NCBI GenBank assembly: GCA_934678955.1
Contig: CAKUSI010000131.1
Location: 1 to 9,679, forward strand
Length of the DNA stretch: 9,679 nucleotides
DNA from: an uncultured Austwickia sp.
GTDB taxonomy: Bacteria; Actinomycetota; Actinomycetes; Actinomycetales; Dermatophilaceae
Reading direction: 5' to 3'
A model generated the notes under the pieces. That model worked only from the letters and a program-made list of their open reading frames with translations, was not told the origin of the DNA and did not search any database. Position 1 is the stretch's first letter. Each line of letters begins with the position of its first letter. The translations under genes and the position numbers were made by a program. Shown one piece after another: positions 6,568 through 9,679 of this stretch.

Positions 6568-8097
6568 TCAGCCGTCCTCGCCGGGATCCACCCAGACGCC
6601 TGCTGCTCGCTCGCCCGCCAGCTCCTCGCGCGCGGCGCGCTTGGCGCTGCGGCGGTCCTCGTAGAGCGCGCGCTTGTCCCCGCGGGTCGGACGCGAGGAT
6701 TCCTCCAGGCGCGGGTCCGTACCCCGGGCGCCCAGCAGTTCGGCGCCGGTGCTCATCGTCGGCTGCCAGTCGAAGACGACGGCGTCGTCCTGGGGCCCGA
6801 TCAACACGGTCGCGCCCGGCGTGGCACCCGCCTTGAACAGCGCGTCCTCCACGCCGTACCGGGCTAGCCGGTCCGCGAGGTAGCCCACCGCCTCGTCGTT
6901 GCTGAAGTCCGTCTGGGCGACCCACCGGGCCGGGCGCTGCCCCACGATCCGGAACGCCGTGCCGTCCGGCGTGTTCTCGCGGCGCACCTCGAAGCCGTCG
7001 TCGTCGACGGCCTGGGGGCGCAGCACGACCCGACGCGCGGCGATCGCCGCGGCGTCGCGGGCTTGCTCGACCCGGGCTTCCTCGACGTGGCGCGCGAGCG
7101 CGAACGTGAGCTCCTTCAGACCGCTGTGCGCGATGGCGGAGACGATGTGGACCTCGAGTCCGCGCTCGACGAGGTCGGGCAGCACGAGTTCGGCGAGATC
7201 CCGGGCGCCCGGCACGTCCGCCTTGTTCAGCACCACGATCCGGGTGCGTTCGGCGAGGGGTTTTCCGCCGAGCGCGTCGTCCCCGACGTATTGGGCCAGC
7301 TCGTGCTCGATCACGTCCAGGTCGGTCAGCGGATCCCGGCCGGGCTCCAGGGTGGCGCAGTCGACGACGTGCACCAGCACGGAGCAGCGCTCGACGTGCC
7401 GCAGGAACTCCAGACCCAGACCCCGCCCCTCGCTGGCGCCCGGGATGAGACCAGGCACGTCCGCGACCGTGAACCGCACGTCACCGGCGGTGACCACGCC
7501 GAGGTTCGGCACGAGCGTGGTGAACGGGTAGTCCGCGATCTTGGGGCGCGCCGCAGAGAGCACGGACACCAGGGACGACTTGCCCGCCGAAGGAAAGCCG
7601 ATCAGCGCGACGTCGGCGAGCGTCTTCAGCTCCAGCACGACGTCTAGGGCCTCTCCCGGCTCGCCGAGCAGGGCGAATCCGGGCGCCTTGCGCCGGGGTG
7701 ATGCCAGCGCCTTGTTGCCCAGCCCGCCGCGGCCACCGCGGGCCAGAACCACCTCGGTGCCCGGCTCGACCAGGTCGGCCAGCACCTGACCCCTACCGTC
7801 CTTCACGACCGTGCCCGGAGGCACCGGCAACACCAGGTCCGCCCCCGCCGCCCCGTTGCGCTCCGAGCCCTCCCCGGGGCGACCGTTGCCGGCCCGGCGG
7901 TGCGGCCCCTTGTGGTAGTCCAGCAGCGTGGTCACCTGGTCGTCGACCCGCGCGATCACATCGCCGCCGTGGCCCCCGTTGCCCCCGTCCGGGCCGCCGA
8001 GCGGCTTGAACTTCTCCCGGTGGACACTGCTGCACCCGTGACCGCCGTGACCGGCACCCACGAACAGGCGGGCGCGATCGACGAAGCTGGCGGTCAC
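6568..8097 (-). CDS. obg: GTPase Obg/CgtA, large ribosomal subunit assembly
   Basis: A 509-residue essential-type GTPase that helps mature the 50S subunit and is linked to stress signalling in other bacteria. The Gly-rich N-terminal Obg domain (1 to about 158) has [15 protein letters not shown] (5-19) and [16 protein letters not shown] (27-42). The G domain shows GFPSAGKSS (167-175, P-loop), DYPFTTL (189-195, switch I), DVPGLI (213-218), NKAD (291-294) and SAIAHSGL (320-327). An OCT-type C-terminal domain spans roughly 355-445. A charged tail of about 60 residues (450-509) follows, as in many actinobacterial Obg proteins. The GTG start at 8097 gives the expected N-terminus, but no good ribosome binding site is visible. 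It lies 31 bp after rpmA, so it is most likely co-transcribed with it. proB does not follow. Confidence 0.97.
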   Translation of the reverse strand: MTASFVDRARLFVGAGHGGHGCSSVHREKFKPLGGPDGGNGGHGGDVIARVDDQVTTLLDYHKGPHRRAGNGRPGEGSERNGAAGADLVLPVPPGTVVKDGRGQVLADLVEPGTEVVLARGGRGGLGNKALASPRRKAPGFALLGEPGEALDVVLELKTLADVALIGFPSAGKSSLVSVLSAARPKIADYPFTTLVPNLGVVTAGDVRFTVADVPGLIPGASEGRGLGLEFLRHVERCSVLVHVVDCATLEPGRDPLTDLDVIEHELAQYVGDDALGGKPLAERTRIVVLNKADVPGARDLAELVLPDLVERGLEVHIVSAIAHSGLKELTFALARHVEEARVEQARDAAAIAARRVVLRPQAVDDDGFEVRRENTPDGTAFRIVGQRPARWVAQTDFSNDEAVGYLADRLARYGVEDALFKAGATPGATVLIGPQDDAVVFDWQPTMSTGAELLGARGTDPRLEESSRPTRGDKRALYEDRRSAKRAAREELAGERAAGVWVDPGEDG

Positions 8098-8107
8098 GGG
8101 TGCGCGT

Positions 8108-8147
8108 CCGGGCCGGGGCCCGGTGTGCTCAGGCCTGCTCGGCAGGC
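8108..8147 (-). promoter_or_regulatory. Two tandem stem-loops across the rpmA-obg junction
   Basis: Read on the minus strand, GCCTGC/GCAGGC (8147-8133, loop CGA) overlaps the end of rpmA. It is followed by CCGGGC/GCCCGG (8123-8108, loop CCCG), which ends 10 nt before the GTG of obg. Neither has a U-tract. They occupy the place where a ribosome binding site would be sought, and obg has only a poor one. A role in mRNA processing, partial termination or control of obg translation is possible but inferred. Confidence 0.35.
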
Positions 8148-8389
8148 AGGACGGCGACGGTCTTGCGGCCCCGCTTGGAGCCGAACGTCACCGCGCCGGC
8201 GACCAGGGCGAACAGCGTGTCGTCGCCGCCCCGTCCGACGCCCGCGCCCGGGTGGAAGTGGGTGCCGCGCTGACGGACGATGATCTCGCCGGCCTTGACG
8301 ACCTGGCCGCCGAAGCGCTTCACGCCGAGGTATTGAGGGTTGGAGTCCCGCCCGTTGCGACTGGACGAGGCGCCCTTCTTGTGTGCCAT
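8129..8389 (-). CDS. rpmA: 50S ribosomal protein L27
   Basis: An 86-residue bL27 of normal length. The N-terminus is [16 protein letters not shown] (1-16), followed by [21 protein letters not shown] (20-40), [21 protein letters not shown] (41-61) and the basic SKRGRKTV stretch (71-78). L27 sits near the peptidyl transferase centre, where its N-terminal tail approaches the tRNAs. The N-terminus starts directly with AHKKG, without the cleaved extension found in Firmicutes. The ATG at 8389 has AGGA 7 nt upstream. It lies 53 bp after rplU and 31 bp before obg, in the usual order. Confidence 0.98.
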   Translation of the reverse strand: MAHKKGASSSRNGRDSNPQYLGVKRFGGQVVKAGEIIVRQRGTHFHPGAGVGRGGDDTLFALVAGAVTFGSKRGRKTVAVLPAEQA

Positions 8390-8442
8390 CTCGAGGTCCT
8401 ACCTTCGCTGCTCGTTCGTCGGGAAGATCGTGGGATCGAGCC

Positions 8443-8751
8443 TCAGGCCTCGATCGCGGTGACCTTGATCTGAGTGGTCGGCTGGCGGTGCCCCTGGCGC
8501 CTGCGGTAGCCGGTCTTGTTCTTGTACTTCAGGATCGTGATCTTGGGCCCCTTGGTCGCCTTGACGACCTCGGCCGTGACCTTCACCTTGGCGAGGTCGG
8601 CGGCCTGGGTGGTCACCGTGTCGCCGTCGACCAGCAGCAGCGGGGTGAGCTCAAGGGACGCGCCGGGCTCGGCATTGACCTTGTCGACGATGAGGACGTC
8701 GCCGACGGAGACCTTCTCCTGGCGGCCTCCTGCGCGAACGATCGCGTACAC
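8443..8751 (-). CDS. rplU: 50S ribosomal protein L21
   Basis: A 102-residue bL21, close to the usual 101-103. It starts [14 protein letters not shown] (1-14), with GDVLIVDKV in the middle (17-25), and ends with the family signature [19 protein letters not shown] (75-93). L21 binds 23S rRNA in the large subunit. The frame stays open upstream to 8838, but the additional 29 residues are basic, unlike L21, and would cover the leader; I therefore start at the GTG at 8751, which yields the canonical YAIVRAGG N-terminus. A weak purine-rich stretch (GTGGG) lies about 7 nt before it. This is the first gene of the rplU-rpmA-obg group. Confidence 0.97.
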   Translation of the reverse strand: MYAIVRAGGRQEKVSVGDVLIVDKVNAEPGASLELTPLLLVDGDTVTTQAADLAKVKVTAEVVKATKGPKITILKYKNKTGYRRRQGHRQPTTQIKVTAIEA

Positions 8752-8839
8752 GTTGAACCCACTTTCCGAATCTGTGATGTGACGACGCCTCTTCGAACCG
8801 GCCCGTCGACACGGGTCACGGTGGGCGCACCGACGCACT

Positions 8840-8869
8840 AGCTTACGCGGACGCCCCCCACCGGCCCAA
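8840..8869 (-). promoter_or_regulatory. Candidate promoter of rplU-rpmA-obg
   Basis: On the minus strand TTGGGC (8869-8864) and TAAGCT (8845-8840) are separated by 18 bp, in the 174-bp gap between the tail gene and rplU. The -10 fits TANNNT; the -35 matches TTGACA in three or four positions. A transcript would have a leader of about 80 nt. Plausible from position and sequence only. Confidence 0.35.
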
Positions 8870-8912
8870 ATCCCCGCGATGAATCCCCTCGGCGCACATC
8901 CCGACAGGACGC

Positions 8913-8926
8913 AGCGCGATCGCGCT
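8913..8926. repeat. 14-bp perfect palindrome at the end of the RNase E/G tail gene
   Basis: AGCGCGATCGCGCT reads the same on both strands and begins at the stop codon of the upstream gene. It could form a short hairpin at the 3' end of that mRNA, but a 14-bp GC-rich palindrome may also be chance. Confidence 0.3.
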
Positions 8927-9679
8927 CACGCCTCATCACCGGACGAATCACCGGCGGGGTCGCCATCGTCCGAGATGCCGCCGGTCGACTCGGACGAGTC
9001 GCTCGGAGCCCCATCCTCGCCGCCCTCGTCCTCGCGACTCGCGGGCGGTGGCCCGGCCGGCGCCGTGGCCCGACCGCGTCGACGTCGGCTCCGCCGCGCC
9101 GACGTCTCGGCCATGTCGGGCAGGCTCGCGAAGGCGGCACCGTCCTCGGTGGGCCCGCCGTCCGCATCGTGCGCGGCATCCTGCGCGGCGACGGCCTGCG
9201 GGTCGCTCTCCGTGTCGGCGGGCTGGCCGGGGACTCGACCCGTCGGGGCCCCCCCACCGGACGCCACCGTGAGGTCCGTACTGGTCGCGCGGGTGTGGGC
9301 GAGGTCACGCCCAACCTGGGGCGGCGAGTCCTCCCCCGCGTCGGCGCCCTCAGCGTCCGCCGTCCGGCGCTCCGGGTGCAGCGCCGCGAAGGCGGCTGCC
9401 GCGATCTGCGCCGGGGTGGGGCCGCTGGGCGCAGCCTGCGCGGGATTCTCCCCCGAGCCACCAGAGCCGGAGCCGCCAGAGCCCGAGCCACCAGAGCCAG
9501 ACCCGCCAGAGCCCGACCCGCCGGAGCCCGTCCCGCGGCCACCCGTACCGCCTGATCCGCCCGATCCGCCGTTGCCCCCGCTGCCGTTGCCGTTGCCTGA
9601 ACGACCGCGACGACCGCGACGGCGGTCCTCGACCGCCGGCGCCGGCTTGTCGACCGGCTCGGTGTGCACGAGGATGCCT
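8926..9679 (-). CDS. rne: C-terminal tail of a ribonuclease E/G-like protein (5' part outside the window)
   Basis: The frame is open to the right edge, so only the last 250 or so residues are seen. Visible parts, in order: a short start reading GILVHTEPVDKPAPA, a basic RRRGRRGRSG stretch, a Gly/Ser/Asn-rich linker with tandem GSGGS repeats, an Ala-rich PAQIAAAAFAALHPERR helix, a Pro/Asp/Ala-rich region, a basic SARRSRRRRGRA cluster, and a very acidic Asp/Glu/Ser end. Actinobacterial RNase E proteins carry long disordered, Arg-rich and acidic arms around the catalytic core, and rne commonly precedes rplU-rpmA-obg. I infer identity from this order and composition; no catalytic motif is in view. 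A GTG at 9669 could suggest a separate short gene, but the frame has no stop before the edge and no clear ribosome binding site there. Confidence 0.6.
   Translation of the reverse strand, partial: GILVHTEPVDKPAPAVEDRRRGRRGRSGNGNGSGGNGGSGGSGGTGGRGTGSGGSGSGGSGSGGSGSGGSGSGGSGENPAQAAPSGPTPAQIAAAAFAALHPERRTADAEGADAGEDSPPQVGRDLAHTRATSTDLTVASGGGAPTGRVPGQPADTESDPQAVAAQDAAHDADGGPTEDGAAFASLPDMAETSARRSRRRRGRATAPAGPPPASREDEGGEDGAPSDSSESTGGISDDGDPAGDSSGDEA
9455..9529. repeat. Five tandem 15-bp repeats coding GSGGS units
   Basis: Five consecutive 15-bp units run from 9455 to 9529, for example GAGCCACCAGAGCCG, then GAGCCGCCAGAGCCC. They differ from one another at up to about four positions, mostly silent changes, and encode Gly-Ser pentapeptides on the minus strand. 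A less regular Gly/Ser/Asn-rich stretch continues to about 9600. The repeat is in frame, so gain or loss of units would alter only the linker length. Confidence 0.8.

Noticed and set aside
6206..6925. Minus-strand frame overlapping the obg 3' end and the 148-residue gene
   Set aside because: Low-complexity Arg/Gly/Pro protein conflicting with the clear Obg C-terminus.
8752..8838. N-terminal extension of L21
   Set aside because: The additional 29 residues are basic and unlike L21; the GTG at 8751 gives the standard N-terminus and length.
9455..9529. CRISPR-like array
   Set aside because: The units are 15 bp, contiguous without spacers, and in frame with a Gly-Ser linker.

Overview
This is a GC-rich window (roughly two thirds G+C or more) from an actinobacterium. 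All supported genes lie on the minus strand, so transcription runs from the right edge to the left. The core evidence is the order RNase E/G tail - rplU (L21) - rpmA (L27) - obg, which is typical of Actinobacteria. The mycobacterial/streptomycete-like Obg N-terminus, the frequent GTG starts and the strong GC bias at third codon positions agree with this. The order cannot be fixed from this sequence; a pseudonocardial or related lineage is only a guess.

Right part (about 9679 to 6568): the 5'-truncated frame at the right edge is a low-complexity Gly/Ser-, Arg- and acid-rich tail, most likely the C-terminus of ribonuclease E/G. A candidate promoter lies in the 174 bp before rplU. The rplU, rpmA and obg genes follow closely. 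They supply two proteins of the large ribosomal subunit and the GTPase that helps assemble it. Two GC-rich stem-loops lie at the end of rpmA and just before the GTG start of obg.

Middle part (6567 to 5139): proB, which often follows obg, is not found within the next 6.5 kb. Instead there is a 148-residue protein of unknown function and a small Cys/His-rich protein of about 70 residues that looks metal-binding. A 412-bp gene-free stretch (5139-5550) follows. It contains several inverted repeats, including nested ones that on the transcribed strand would fold into a compact three-way junction just upstream of the next operon.

Left part (5138 to 135): three tightly coupled genes encode a family-2 glycosyltransferase, a large multi-spanning GT-C-like membrane protein with an extracytoplasmic domain, and a polysaccharide flippase-like transporter. 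Stops and starts overlap or nearly touch (a 4-bp GTGA overlap, then a 4-bp gap), which implies one mRNA and translational coupling. The likely joint role is making a lipid-linked sugar on the cytoplasmic side, moving a lipid-linked glycan across the membrane, and transferring or extending it outside. The product is not known. These genes contain stretches with AT-richer codons than the ribosomal/obg block, which fits a different evolutionary history. A strong GC-rich hairpin lies downstream of the flippase near the left edge.

The most interesting points are the structured leader of the glycan operon, the uncharacterised GT-C-like protein, and the two small unknown genes placed between obg and that operon.
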